In this document: piece by piece, positions 5,886 to 13,198 of the stretch
Numbering within the stretch: the first letter of the stretch is position 1
How the letters are laid out: every line of letters starts with the position of its first letter
Source of the DNA: JAIPEK01 sp041685935
Lineage (GTDB): Bacteria; Desulfobacterota; Desulfobacteria; Desulfobacterales; Desulfobacteraceae
Assembly (NCBI GenBank): GCA_041685935.1
Contig: JAWLES010000043.1
Location: forward strand, 1-15,617
Length of the DNA stretch: 15,617 nucleotides
Direction of reading: 5' to 3'
Notes under the pieces: generated by a model
Database searches by the model: none
What the model saw: only the letters and a program-made list of their open reading frames with translations
What the model was told of the DNA's origin: nothing
Translations under genes and position numbers: made by a program

Positions 5886-7061
5886 ATGTCCATTTTCCCT
5901 AAAAGTGAATATGTCCAACGGGTCCAGGCCGCAAGGACGTCGATGCAAAAGCAGGGTATGGATGTCATCCTGGTATCTGATCCTGCCAATATGAACTACC
6001 TGACCGGTTACGACGGCTGGTCCTTTTACACCCCGCAGGTGGTTCTCCTCAGCCTGGAGCACGATCAGCCGTTCTGGATAGGCCGGGGTATGGATGCCAA
6101 TGGGGCCAAACACACGGTGTGGATGGACGAGGAGCATATCATCGGCTACCCGGACAATCTGGTTCAGGTGGAAAACGATCACCCCATGCGTTTTGTGGGG
6201 CACTTCCTGCGGGATCATAAACTGCATACCAAACGAATAGGCGTTGAAAAAGACGCCTACTATTTCACTGTCCGTTGGCTGGAAGAACTGCTGACAGTGC
6301 TGCCGGAAACAACCCCTCTGGACTGCACCCTGCTGGTCAATTGGGTGCGCAGCATCAAGTCCGAGCGGGAAATCGCCTATATGAAGCAGGCTGGACGGAT
6401 TGCGGAAAAAGTTATGCAGACGGCCATAGACAATATCCGGCCTGGAATCCGGGAGTGCGACGCCGTGGCTGAAGTCTACCGGGCACAGATGCAGGGCCTG
6501 CCCGAGTTCGGTGGGGACTATCCGGCAATCGTACCCATGATGCCCACCGGAGAAAAGACCTCGGCCCCTCACCTGACCTGGACGGATGAACCCTACCAAA
6601 AGGACCAGGCAGTCAACCTTGAACTGGCCGGGTGCCGCCACCGCTACCACTGTCCGATAGCCAGAACTGCCTATGTGGGCAGCAATCCACCCCAAAAGCT
6701 GCAGGACCTGGCCCAGCAAACCGTGGACGGCTTGAATCTGACGCTGGATGCCATCCGGCCCGGGATGAAATGCGAAGACGTTGAGGGGGTCTGGCGAAAG
6801 CATATCGCCCGATTCGGCATGGAAAAGGAATCCAGGATCGGTTACTCCATGGGGCTCAACTATCCCCCGGACTGGGGAGAGCACACCATGAGCCTGCGCC
6901 CCGGGGACACTTCCGTTCTCAAACCGGATATGACCTTTCACATGATTTTAGGCATGTGGATGGAGGACTTCGGATTTGAATGCAGCGAGTCCTTTCAGGT
7001 GACTGAAAGCGGCTGCGAAACCTTTGCCCGTTTTCCGCGCCAGCTTTTTGTAATCAAATAG
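5886..7061 (+). CDS. doeA: DoeA/EutD-like ectoine hydrolase (M24 creatinase fold)
   Basis: 391 residues, close to the usual length of about 390-400; GCGAGGG precedes ATG 5886. The N-terminal domain has NYLTGYDGWSFY (37-48), GRGMDANGAKHTVWMD (66-81) and GYPDN. The C-terminal pita-bread domain has GGDYPAIVP (209-217), SAPHLTW, ELAGCRHRYHCP (246-257) and YPPDWGEHTMSLRPGD. These motifs match what I recall of ectoine hydrolases, which open the ectoine ring to N-acetyl-2,4-diaminobutyrate in the cytoplasm. The Asp/Asp/His/Glu/Glu metal set of M24 aminopeptidases is not kept: VDxGA is LELAG and SDxTR is CPIAR. This fits the creatinase/EutD branch, in which a Glu (here probably Glu246) acts in catalysis. 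An unstudied relative acting on another cyclic amidine or guanidine remains possible. The TeaA-like transporter downstream supports ectoine. Confidence 0.75.
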   Translation: MSIFPKSEYVQRVQAARTSMQKQGMDVILVSDPANMNYLTGYDGWSFYTPQVVLLSLEHDQPFWIGRGMDANGAKHTVWMDEEHIIGYPDNLVQVENDHPMRFVGHFLRDHKLHTKRIGVEKDAYYFTVRWLEELLTVLPETTPLDCTLLVNWVRSIKSEREIAYMKQAGRIAEKVMQTAIDNIRPGIRECDAVAEVYRAQMQGLPEFGGDYPAIVPMMPTGEKTSAPHLTWTDEPYQKDQAVNLELAGCRHRYHCPIARTAYVGSNPPQKLQDLAQQTVDGLNLTLDAIRPGMKCEDVEGVWRKHIARFGMEKESRIGYSMGLNYPPDWGEHTMSLRPGDTSVLKPDMTFHMILGMWMEDFGFECSESFQVTESGCETFARFPRQLFVIK

Positions 7062-7087
7062 CTGTCGATTTAAAGCTGTCACTTTAA
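7060..7087 (+). repeat. Tandem imperfect 14-base repeat
   Basis: AGCTGTCGATTTAA (7060-7073) is followed directly by AGCTGTCACTTTAA (7074-7087), 12 of 14 bases identical. It overlaps the stop of the ectoine-hydrolase-like gene and lies in the 58-base spacer before the racemase-like gene. CTGTC (7076-7080) can also pair with a GACAG just downstream (about 7092-7096). It may be a replication-slippage scar or an mRNA processing element. Confidence 0.5.
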
Positions 7088-7119
7088 TAAGGACAGTTGA
7101 TTTACAAGGTGGAGAAGCC

Positions 7120-7854
7120 ATGATCTTCAAAGCCAATAGCGGACAAACTTCCTACGGAGAACTCATCGGTATCCTCCTGCTGGACACGAACACCCCTTTT
7201 ATTCAGGGGGATGTGGGCAATGCCACCAGTTACCAATATCCTGTACGTTTCAAGCGCATCGACGGTCTGACCCCGCATCGGATCTTCGCCCATGATCGCA
7301 GCTATATCCAGGGCATGATTGCCGGAGCACAAGAGCTGGAGCGGGAAGGGGTGATGGCTATTACCGGAGACTGCGGATTCATGGCCATTTTTCAAAAAGA
7401 AATCCAAGAAGCGGTCAGCATACCTGTATTTCTAAGCAGCCTTTTGCAGGTCCCTTTCATCGCCTCCATTATCAACCCCAGGGCAGCCATCGGCATATTG
7501 ACCGCAAACGCCCGCTCTCTGAGCAGCGACGTGCTCACTGCCATAGACATTAAAAATCAGGACCGGATCGTCATCGCAGGACTGGAAAACACGGACCACT
7601 TCAAAAAAGCAGCCATTGATGACATCGGCATCCTTGACAGTGATGCCGTTCGCTCGGAAGTCGTCCTGGCCGCCTTGAATATTCAAAAACAGCACCCCAA
7701 TATCGGGGCCATACTTTTGGAATGCAGCATGCTCCCGCCTTACGCAGCGGCTGTTCAGGAGGCGACCGGGCTGCCTGTGTTCGACTATTTGAGCATGATC
7801 GATCACGTGGCCTCGTCGCTGGCCAGAAAACCCTTTACGGATACCATAAGATAA
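7120..7854 (+). CDS. Asp/Glu-racemase superfamily protein
   Basis: 244 residues, with AGGTGGAG ahead of ATG 7120. Two conserved half-sites carry the catalytic cysteine pair of the superfamily: GDCGF (Cys85) and ECSMLPPY (Cys202). GILTAN (about 125-130) and FDYLSMI (about 221-227) also fit the two-domain fold. Family members racemise aspartate, glutamate or hydantoins, isomerise maleate or decarboxylate arylmalonates. Ectoine clusters of some rhizobia carry eutA, a gene of the same superfamily with unclear function, so this may be a functional counterpart; orthology cannot be judged here. Both cysteines are kept, which favours a two-base racemase or isomerase over a one-cysteine decarboxylase. 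A role in racemising an intermediate or salvaging the wrong enantiomer is inference. Confidence 0.8.
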   Translation: MIFKANSGQTSYGELIGILLLDTNTPFIQGDVGNATSYQYPVRFKRIDGLTPHRIFAHDRSYIQGMIAGAQELEREGVMAITGDCGFMAIFQKEIQEAVSIPVFLSSLLQVPFIASIINPRAAIGILTANARSLSSDVLTAIDIKNQDRIVIAGLENTDHFKKAAIDDIGILDSDAVRSEVVLAALNIQKQHPNIGAILLECSMLPPYAAAVQEATGLPVFDYLSMIDHVASSLARKPFTDTIR

Positions 7855-7866
7855 AATGATAGTGTT

Positions 7867-9078
7867 ATGGATACGATCAGACCCAGAATAGCCGAACTCA
7901 AAGACGAGATTGTCGCTCTGCGGCGGGATTTCCACACTCATCCGGAACTTGGCTGCCAGGAATTCCGAACCGCTTCGGTGATCGAGCAGTATCTCCAGGA
8001 TATAGGCCTGGAAACTACCAGAATTGCAGGGACCGGTGTGGTCGCTGTCATTGAGGGACAGTCTGAAAGACCCGTCTTCATGCTCCGGGCAGACATGGAT
8101 GCGCTGCCTATATGTGAAACAACCGATGCGGAGTGTATCTCGAGCATCGAAGGGGTGATGCACGCCTGCGGCCATGACGCTCACATGGCCATGCTCCTGG
8201 TGGCTGCGAAGATCCTCGTTGAACAGAAAACGCGTATCCAGGGAACGGTCAAGCTCGTTTTTCAGCCCAACGAGGAAATAAACGGCGCCCAGGATATGAT
8301 TCGGGCCGGGGTTCTGGAAAACCCGACCGTTGACGGAGCTTTGGGGATCCATATCTGGAGCCAGCTGCCCTCGCGCACTGTAGCGGTCACTTCCGGACCT
8401 GTGATGGGCGGGCTCGATGTCTTCAAGCTGGTGATCAGAGGCGTAGGAGGCCACACCGGTTTTCCGGAAGAAGCAATCGATCCTGTCATTGCTGCCGCTC
8501 ATGTCATTATGGCCGTTCAAACCATTCAAACCCGCGAAATCAGCAGCTTCCTTCCAACCACTATCATGTTCGGCAAGATTGAAGGCGGGACCAAAAGCAA
8601 TATTATCCCTGAAGAGCTCTGCCTGGAAGGATCGATCCGCTATCTGTACCCGGGTCCGGACTGTCCTGACCACCCGACGCAGCGATTTCAACGAATTGTC
8701 CAAAGCGTCTGCGACACACACCGTTGTTCCTGTGAAATCAATCTGGTCCGGGAAAACATCCCTCTGATCAATGACCCCGGAATGACACGCATCGCAAGCC
8801 TGGCAGTCAGCAACGTCCTTGATCATACAGGCTGTATGACCACCATGCAGACGATTGCCAGCGAAGATTTCTCTGAATTCAGCGCCAGGGTACCTTCCGT
8901 CTTTCTTTTTCTGGGCTGCGGCGACCCGGAAAAAGGAACCGACATTCCGCATCACAATCCTTGCTTTCTTATCGACGAGGACGTTCTGCCTCTGGGAGTT
9001 GAGATATTCATCTCCGCCGTTTTGGAATTTTTTAAATACGCTTCCGAATTCTCTGAAATACACACAGAACAACCGTAA
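7867..9078 (+). CDS. M20 family metallo-amidohydrolase, candidate N-acetyl-diaminobutyrate deacetylase
   Basis: 403 residues starting 12 bases after the racemase-like gene; the ribosome site is weak, suggesting translational coupling. M20D features are clear: RRDFHTHPELG (19-29), RADMDALP (74-81), HACGHDAHM (99-107, metal ligands Cys101 and His103), the catalytic Glu pair in QPNEE (Glu136/Glu137), His162 in GIHIW, the dimerisation-domain GGHTGFPEE (194-202) and SEDFSEF near the C-terminus. Relatives cleave N-acyl amino acids such as N-acetyl-diaminopimelate, hippurate and indole-acetyl conjugates. QPNEE instead of QPAEE and FPEE instead of the usual PH after GGH are unusual. Because ectoine ring opening leaves an N-acetyl amino acid and no doeB is present, deacetylation of N-acetyl-diaminobutyrate is the natural guess. 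It remains inference. Confidence 0.85.
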   Translation: MDTIRPRIAELKDEIVALRRDFHTHPELGCQEFRTASVIEQYLQDIGLETTRIAGTGVVAVIEGQSERPVFMLRADMDALPICETTDAECISSIEGVMHACGHDAHMAMLLVAAKILVEQKTRIQGTVKLVFQPNEEINGAQDMIRAGVLENPTVDGALGIHIWSQLPSRTVAVTSGPVMGGLDVFKLVIRGVGGHTGFPEEAIDPVIAAAHVIMAVQTIQTREISSFLPTTIMFGKIEGGTKSNIIPEELCLEGSIRYLYPGPDCPDHPTQRFQRIVQSVCDTHRCSCEINLVRENIPLINDPGMTRIASLAVSNVLDHTGCMTTMQTIASEDFSEFSARVPSVFLFLGCGDPEKGTDIPHHNPCFLIDEDVLPLGVEIFISAVLEFFKYASEFSEIHTEQP

Positions 9079-9099
9079 AGGAGGTGATTCATGAAATAA
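9077..9099 (+). other. Perfect Shine-Dalgarno with a two-codon open frame (Met-Lys-stop)
   Basis: AAAGGAGGTGAT (9077-9088) is fully complementary to the 3' end of bacterial 16S rRNA. It is followed two bases later by ATGAAATAA (9091-9099). It overlaps the stop of the amidohydrolase gene and lies 66 bases before the transporter binding-protein start. It may be a minimal upstream frame that loads ribosomes, a leader, or the relic of a lost gene start. Confidence 0.5.
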
Positions 9100-9114
9100 G
9101 AATGCGCGTCTTTT

Positions 9115-9135
9115 CAGAACGGAAAAAACGTTCTG
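9115..9135 (+). other. Intercistronic hairpin before the TRAP binding-protein gene
   Basis: CAGAACG (9115-9121) and CGTTCTG (9129-9135) form a perfect 7-base stem with the A-rich loop GAAAAAA. No T run follows, so it is not a standard terminator. It lies 29 bases before the binding-protein ATG. Such stems often mark an RNA processing site or protect the 5' end of a strongly expressed binding-protein message. Confidence 0.55.
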
Positions 9136-9164
9136 TATAACTTCCAAAAATAAGGAGTGTCCCC

Positions 9165-10217
9165 ATGAAAAAAATCATGCTTGCCTTTGTAATTGCTGTA
9201 TTTTTGTTGACGAATTCCTCATTTGCCGGTGCAGCAGAATACACCGGCCCCCCGGTCATGGCCAAGCTGGCCTCGGAAGAGATCGAGGGCGACTTCATGA
9301 CAGTCTGGGCCAACAACTTTGCAGACCACATGCGGGAATGGTCGGACGGTAAGATCCAAATAGAGGTATATCCCTATGGAAGCCTTGGCACCCTGGGGGA
9401 TATCAACGAACTGGCCCAAATGGGGGTCGTGGAATTTGTTTTCTCTGATTATGCCTGGATTAGCTCATTTGTGCCGCAGGCACAGGTGTTGGCCTTAAAC
9501 TATATTTTCCCCACGGAAAAAGTCCCCGAGGTTCTGGACTGGATGATGGAAAACGGGGAATTTTACCCATTGCTGGATCAAGCTTTCCGGAAAAAGGGCC
9601 TTGTACCGCTGTCTGTAATGTTTGAGGGATGGCAGTGGCTGAGTTCTGACAAAAAAATTGAATCAATAGAAGATATGAAAGGCCTTAAAATAAGGGTCAT
9701 GTCCTCAAAGCTCCTGGTTGAAGACTACAAGGCATACGGAGCGGTCCCGACTCCCATGGATTACGGGGAAGTTTACAGCGGGCTGCAGATGGGCCTGATC
9801 GATGGCCAGGTCAATCCACTGTTCGCCATTTACAGTATGAAATTCTATGAAGTCCAGGACTATTGCACGCAGCTCAACAACGAGCCCTTTATAGGAATCC
9901 CCGCGGTAAATCTAGAATTCTTTGAGGGTCTGACTGAAGAGGCCCAACAGGAAATGCTGGATTACTGGCAGAATGCCATTCTCCCTGCCGGAGAGTGGAT
10001 CACGGAAAGAAACGCCAGCGACATGAAAAAAATGAAAGAAGACAAGCCGGACCTTGAGTTCAACTATCTTGATGACGAAGCTATTGCCGAATTCAAGGCG
10101 GCCGCTGAAACCGTGTATCCCATGTTCAAAAAAATCGGCGGTGAAGGATCAGAGGAGATCCTGGAAGCAATGCTTAAAGACATTGCCGATGCGAAAAAAG
10201 CCCTGAATATAGAATAA
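9165..10217 (+). CDS. teaA: TRAP transporter periplasmic binding protein, TeaA/UehA-like (ectoine)
   Basis: 350 residues, with TAAGGAG ahead of ATG 9165. A Sec signal (MKKIMLAFVIAVFLLTNSSF) with likely cleavage near AGA-A at about 23 directs it to the periplasm. It is a DctP-fold receptor. From memory of TeaA of Halomonas, ASEEIEGD matches AHEEYEGD, placing Glu38 at ligand Glu9. KIRVM holds the Arg that pins the carboxylate (Arg177), and the stretch YKAYGAVPTPMDYGEVYSGL is close to TeaA. GQVNPLF supplies the Asn217 and Phe220 counterparts of the ectoine-binding Asn and Phe. These support ectoine or 5-hydroxyectoine as ligand. Two hairpins flank the gene, consistent with its being the most abundant subunit. 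Confidence 0.8.
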   Translation: MKKIMLAFVIAVFLLTNSSFAGAAEYTGPPVMAKLASEEIEGDFMTVWANNFADHMREWSDGKIQIEVYPYGSLGTLGDINELAQMGVVEFVFSDYAWISSFVPQAQVLALNYIFPTEKVPEVLDWMMENGEFYPLLDQAFRKKGLVPLSVMFEGWQWLSSDKKIESIEDMKGLKIRVMSSKLLVEDYKAYGAVPTPMDYGEVYSGLQMGLIDGQVNPLFAIYSMKFYEVQDYCTQLNNEPFIGIPAVNLEFFEGLTEEAQQEMLDYWQNAILPAGEWITERNASDMKKMKEDKPDLEFNYLDDEAIAEFKAAAETVYPMFKKIGGEGSEEILEAMLKDIADAKKALNIE

Positions 10218-10224
10218 AAACCAC

Positions 10225-10258
10225 AGCACCGCTGCAGCGATCCTGCGGCAGCGGTGCT
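10225..10258 (+). other. Strong hairpin between binding-protein and small-permease genes
   Basis: AGCACCGCTGC (10225-10235) and GCAGCGGTGCT (10248-10258) form a perfect 11-base GC-rich stem with a 12-base loop. There is no T run. Placement right after the binding-protein stop is typical of elements that block 3' exonucleases or partly attenuate transcription, giving more receptor than membrane subunits. The stem also contains the in-frame GTG at 10254, which argues against that codon as the start of the next gene. Confidence 0.7.
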
Positions 10259-10286
10259 AAATCCAAAAAAGCAAAAGGGACGGGGC

Positions 10287-10871
10287 ATGAGCCGAGAAAT
10301 GATCAAAAAGCAAGGCCTAACCTTTTTTCAACGCCTGAACAGAAATATAGGCATTGTTATCAATGCCGTGGAGGTGTCGATTCTTGTTTTGTGTGTGGCC
10401 TCCCTGGCTGTTTTGCTCATTACCAATGTCTTTGCCAGGACTTTTTCTCAGAGTATCTATTTTGCCGAGGAGATTTCCGTATTTCTGGTCATGCTGACCT
10501 CGTTCACAGGGGTCAGTTACGGCGTCAGAAAAGCGCGGCACATCAGGATGGGGGCTTTTTTGGATGCCATGCCCGTCCGGATGGAAAAAGTCTTCATTAT
10601 TGTTATTTGCCTGGTCAGCGCTTTTGTTATGGGCGTAATGGCCTGGTTTTCCCTCGAATACCTGCTTAACGCAATGTCGAGAAGTCATGTTACCCCGGCT
10701 CTGAGGGCCCCGCAATGGACCTTCTACATTATTGTTCCTATAGGATTCGGTCTTGCCTGTATCCAGTATATTCGAACTGTAATCAAGAATCTCACGGAAA
10801 AGGATGTCTGGCAGTCCCCTGATCAACAAAGCGAATATGAAGATGAGGAGATGGGAGGAATCCAGTTATGA
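10287..10871 (+). CDS. teaB: TRAP transporter small permease subunit (DctQ/TeaB type)
   Basis: 194 residues from ATG 10287, preceded by AAAAGGGA. The longer frame from GTG 10254 would start within a hairpin stem and is rejected. Four hydrophobic helices are visible (about residues 24-46, 62-78, 96-120 and 145-162), the normal DctQ topology. FARTFSQSIYFAEEISVFLVM matches the usual R-(x)n-AEE(I/L) signature at helix 2, and RKARHIRMG follows it as in other DctQ proteins. The acidic tail (EYEDEEMG) is unremarkable. It pairs with the large subunit, whose gene overlaps this one by four bases, in Na+-driven uptake. Substrate assignment rests on the binding protein. Confidence 0.88.
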   Translation: MSREMIKKQGLTFFQRLNRNIGIVINAVEVSILVLCVASLAVLLITNVFARTFSQSIYFAEEISVFLVMLTSFTGVSYGVRKARHIRMGAFLDAMPVRMEKVFIIVICLVSAFVMGVMAWFSLEYLLNAMSRSHVTPALRAPQWTFYIIVPIGFGLACIQYIRTVIKNLTEKDVWQSPDQQSEYEDEEMGGIQL

Positions 10872-12157
10872 AACTATTCGGTATCAGCCTGACCTTCATG
10901 CTCCTGTTTGGCTTTCCGTTCATGGTCACTCTGCTGGGCTCCTTGATGCTCTATATATACATTTATATGCCCGACTTGGCGCCCAAGCTTATGGTCACCA
11001 TGGTTCAGCAGGTGATCACGGGGATCGCCCCGCCAGCGCTGGTCTGCGTACCCATGTTCATCCTGTCGGCCAGCATCATCACCTCCGGCCAATCTGCAGG
11101 ACACTTGATCCGAATGATCAAGGCCTTTGTGGGCCATCTCCCCGGGGGGCTGCCCATCACCACCAATGTCAGCTGCACCCTTTTCGGGGCTGTCTCCGGA
11201 TCCACCCAGGCCACAGTGGCCGCCATCGGAGGGACCATGCGCCCCATGCTCCTGGAGGCTGGCTACAAAAGCTCTTTCACCCTGGGGCTGATCATAAATT
11301 CCAGCGATATCGCGTTTTTGATTCCTCCAAGCATCGGTTTCATTGTCTATGGGGTGGCCACGAGCACCTCCATCGGCATGCTTTTTCTGTCCGGAATCCT
11401 GCCCGGACTTATGATCCTGATGATGTTCTCTGTTTATTGCTACTTCTATTCCAAGATAAAAAAAGTGGGCCAACTCCCCAGAGCCAGCTGGCCGGAAAGA
11501 TTGATCGCTGTCAAAAATGGCCTGCCGGTTATGGGCTTCCCGATAATTATTGTAGGGGGTATATATACCGGAATTTTCAGCCCCACGGAAGCCGCGGCGG
11601 CAGCCGTCTTTTACTCCCTGATCCTTGAACTCATAGTATATCGCAGCCTGACGCTTCCAAGGGTCGTTGATTCTTTCCTGCAGACCGGAGTGATCACCGG
11701 GGTGGTTTTTATACTGGTCGGAGCAGGCCAGGCCTTTTCATGGATGATCGGATTCATGCAGATCCCCCAGCAAATCCTGCCGCCCCTTTTTGGCGCCGAT
11801 CCGACCATGCTCAGGGTGATGCTGATTGTGGTGGTCGCCTATTTTGTGTCCTGTATGTTTGTTGACCCCATAGTGGCCATATTTATTCTTAGTCCGGTTT
11901 TTCAGCCCTATGTTGTCAGTGCCGGAGTAGACCCGATATTACTCGGTACCCTGGTCACCCTGCAGGCGGCCATCGGTTCTGCCACTCCGCCATTTGGCTG
12001 CGACATATTCACAGCCCAGCTGATATTCCGGCGCCCTTATATAGAAGTTATTGGCCATTCACTGCCTTTTCTGCTAATACTCATCCTGGCAACTGTGCTC
12101 TTGATAGCCTTTCCCAACATCGCCTTATTTCTCCCAAACCTGGCCATGGGACGATAA
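10868..12157 (+). CDS. teaC: TRAP transporter large permease subunit (DctM/TeaC type)
   Basis: 429 residues, the standard DctM length. Its ATG overlaps the stop of the small-subunit gene (ATGA at 10868-10871), and GGGAGG lies just upstream, so the two are translationally coupled. About 11-12 membrane helices are visible. Family motifs include LFGAVSGSTQATVAAIGG near residue 100-120, IPPSIGFIVYG, GIFSPTEAAAAAVFYSL and ATPPFGCDIF in the second half, where a Pro-Pro-x-G turn lies near the Na+/substrate path. It forms the substrate-conducting unit of the TRAP system in the inner membrane. No frame break or missing segment is seen. Confidence 0.92.
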   Translation: MKLFGISLTFMLLFGFPFMVTLLGSLMLYIYIYMPDLAPKLMVTMVQQVITGIAPPALVCVPMFILSASIITSGQSAGHLIRMIKAFVGHLPGGLPITTNVSCTLFGAVSGSTQATVAAIGGTMRPMLLEAGYKSSFTLGLIINSSDIAFLIPPSIGFIVYGVATSTSIGMLFLSGILPGLMILMMFSVYCYFYSKIKKVGQLPRASWPERLIAVKNGLPVMGFPIIIVGGIYTGIFSPTEAAAAAVFYSLILELIVYRSLTLPRVVDSFLQTGVITGVVFILVGAGQAFSWMIGFMQIPQQILPPLFGADPTMLRVMLIVVVAYFVSCMFVDPIVAIFILSPVFQPYVVSAGVDPILLGTLVTLQAAIGSATPPFGCDIFTAQLIFRRPYIEVIGHSLPFLLILILATVLLIAFPNIALFLPNLAMGR

Positions 12158-12223
12158 TGGGATTATAGGGCATTGAAGCCTGCACGAGCTTGACAGCGGC
12201 GACAGTGAGGAGCCTCAAACATA

Positions 12224-13132
12224 TTGAAGACTGTATCTGCCAACAATTCCCTGCCGGCTGCTTCGTCCATCGTTTACGGTGCGGCGCTGGCTGTTCTGGC
12301 GGCTTTTCTGTTTTCCTGCCTGAATGTCGTGATACGTTTTTCCGATCCCTACCTGACCATCTGGCACATGATGTTCGGCCGCAGCCTGTTTGGGACGATT
12401 TTTCTGCTTCTGCTGGCCAGGAGCACCGGGGTTCGCCTGGCAGGCCGTAACATAAGGACCCTCATACTTCTGAGCCTTACCGGAACTGCAGGCATTTTGT
12501 GCCTGACCCTGGCGCTGCTGCGGATCCCCCTGTTTCAGGCCCTGATTTTGTTCTACACCTATCCGGTAGTGGCGGCCCTGATATCCCCCTGGTTGACCTC
12601 GGACAGCAATTCACTCTGGAACTGGGCATGTATCGTCCTGGCCTTTATCGGGACCGCCCTTACACTCTGGTCCGGGCAATACGGCACCCTGGGTCTGGAT
12701 ATCGGACACATAGCCGCACTGGTTGCCTCTGTGTGCATGGGTTTGACAATGACCCTGGTCCGGCGGGTGAGCGGCGTGAACAGTTCGTTGACGCCCATAT
12801 TTTATATCAGTGTTATGGGCATGCTGGTCAGCCTTGTCCCCCTGTTCCACCCCAACATCGGATTTTCCATTCCATTGCCGGGATTGGCCTGGCTTTTAGC
12901 CATCGGCTTGTTTGCCGTCCTGGCGCATATCGTCACCAATAAGGCGCTGGGCTACATTGCCTCGGCCAAAGTGGGAAGCATCAGTATGCTGGAGGTGATC
13001 TTTGGTGCGGGATTCGGATATGTTTTGTTTTCCGAGCCCCTTGGATGGTCCACTATGGGGGGCGGGGCGTTGATTATTATGGCCGCCCTGGGATTGATCC
13101 AGGGCCCCGGACGAATGCCTGCGTCGTCGTAA
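12224..13132 (+). CDS. EamA/DMT-family transporter
   Basis: 302 residues read from TTG 12224. No ATG or GTG lies near the N-terminus, and GAGGAG at 12207-12212 supports this start although its spacing is a little long. Ten hydrophobic helices occur in two EamA repeats, the first about 20-150 (including HMMFGRSLFGTIFLLLLAR and LILFYTYPVVAALISPWL), the second about 160-295 (including GLFAVLAHIVTNKALGYI and SMLEVIFGAGFGYVLF). DMT proteins mostly export amino acids, metabolites or drugs. It follows the TRAP large subunit by 66 bases with no terminator between them, so it probably belongs to the operon and could export a pathway product or by-product. The substrate is unknown. Confidence 0.85.
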   Translation: MKTVSANNSLPAASSIVYGAALAVLAAFLFSCLNVVIRFSDPYLTIWHMMFGRSLFGTIFLLLLARSTGVRLAGRNIRTLILLSLTGTAGILCLTLALLRIPLFQALILFYTYPVVAALISPWLTSDSNSLWNWACIVLAFIGTALTLWSGQYGTLGLDIGHIAALVASVCMGLTMTLVRRVSGVNSSLTPIFYISVMGMLVSLVPLFHPNIGFSIPLPGLAWLLAIGLFAVLAHIVTNKALGYIASAKVGSISMLEVIFGAGFGYVLFSEPLGWSTMGGGALIIMAALGLIQGPGRMPASS

Positions 13133-13198
13133 ACGGCAGTAATCCGGTTTATGCTCCGCGCCCATTTCTGATTTCATTGCAGAGCTCCCCTGCTGTTT

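Noticed and set aside
5778..6941. Long minus-strand open frame opposite the ectoine-hydrolase-like gene
   Set aside because: It mirrors the codon structure of the real gene, has no recognisable motifs and overlaps it almost fully.
5886..7061. Annotation as Xaa-Pro aminopeptidase
   Set aside because: Metal ligands are missing and the motifs match the ectoine hydrolase branch of the M24 fold.
7432..9147. Long open frame on the minus strand opposite the racemase and M20 genes
   Set aside because: The plus-strand frames have clear family motifs and ribosome sites; the antisense frame has no recognisable domain and is a coding shadow.
13133..13198. Terminator between the convergent EamA and copB genes
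   Set aside because: Only a 4-base stem (GCAG...CTGC) ahead of five T is visible, too weak to call.
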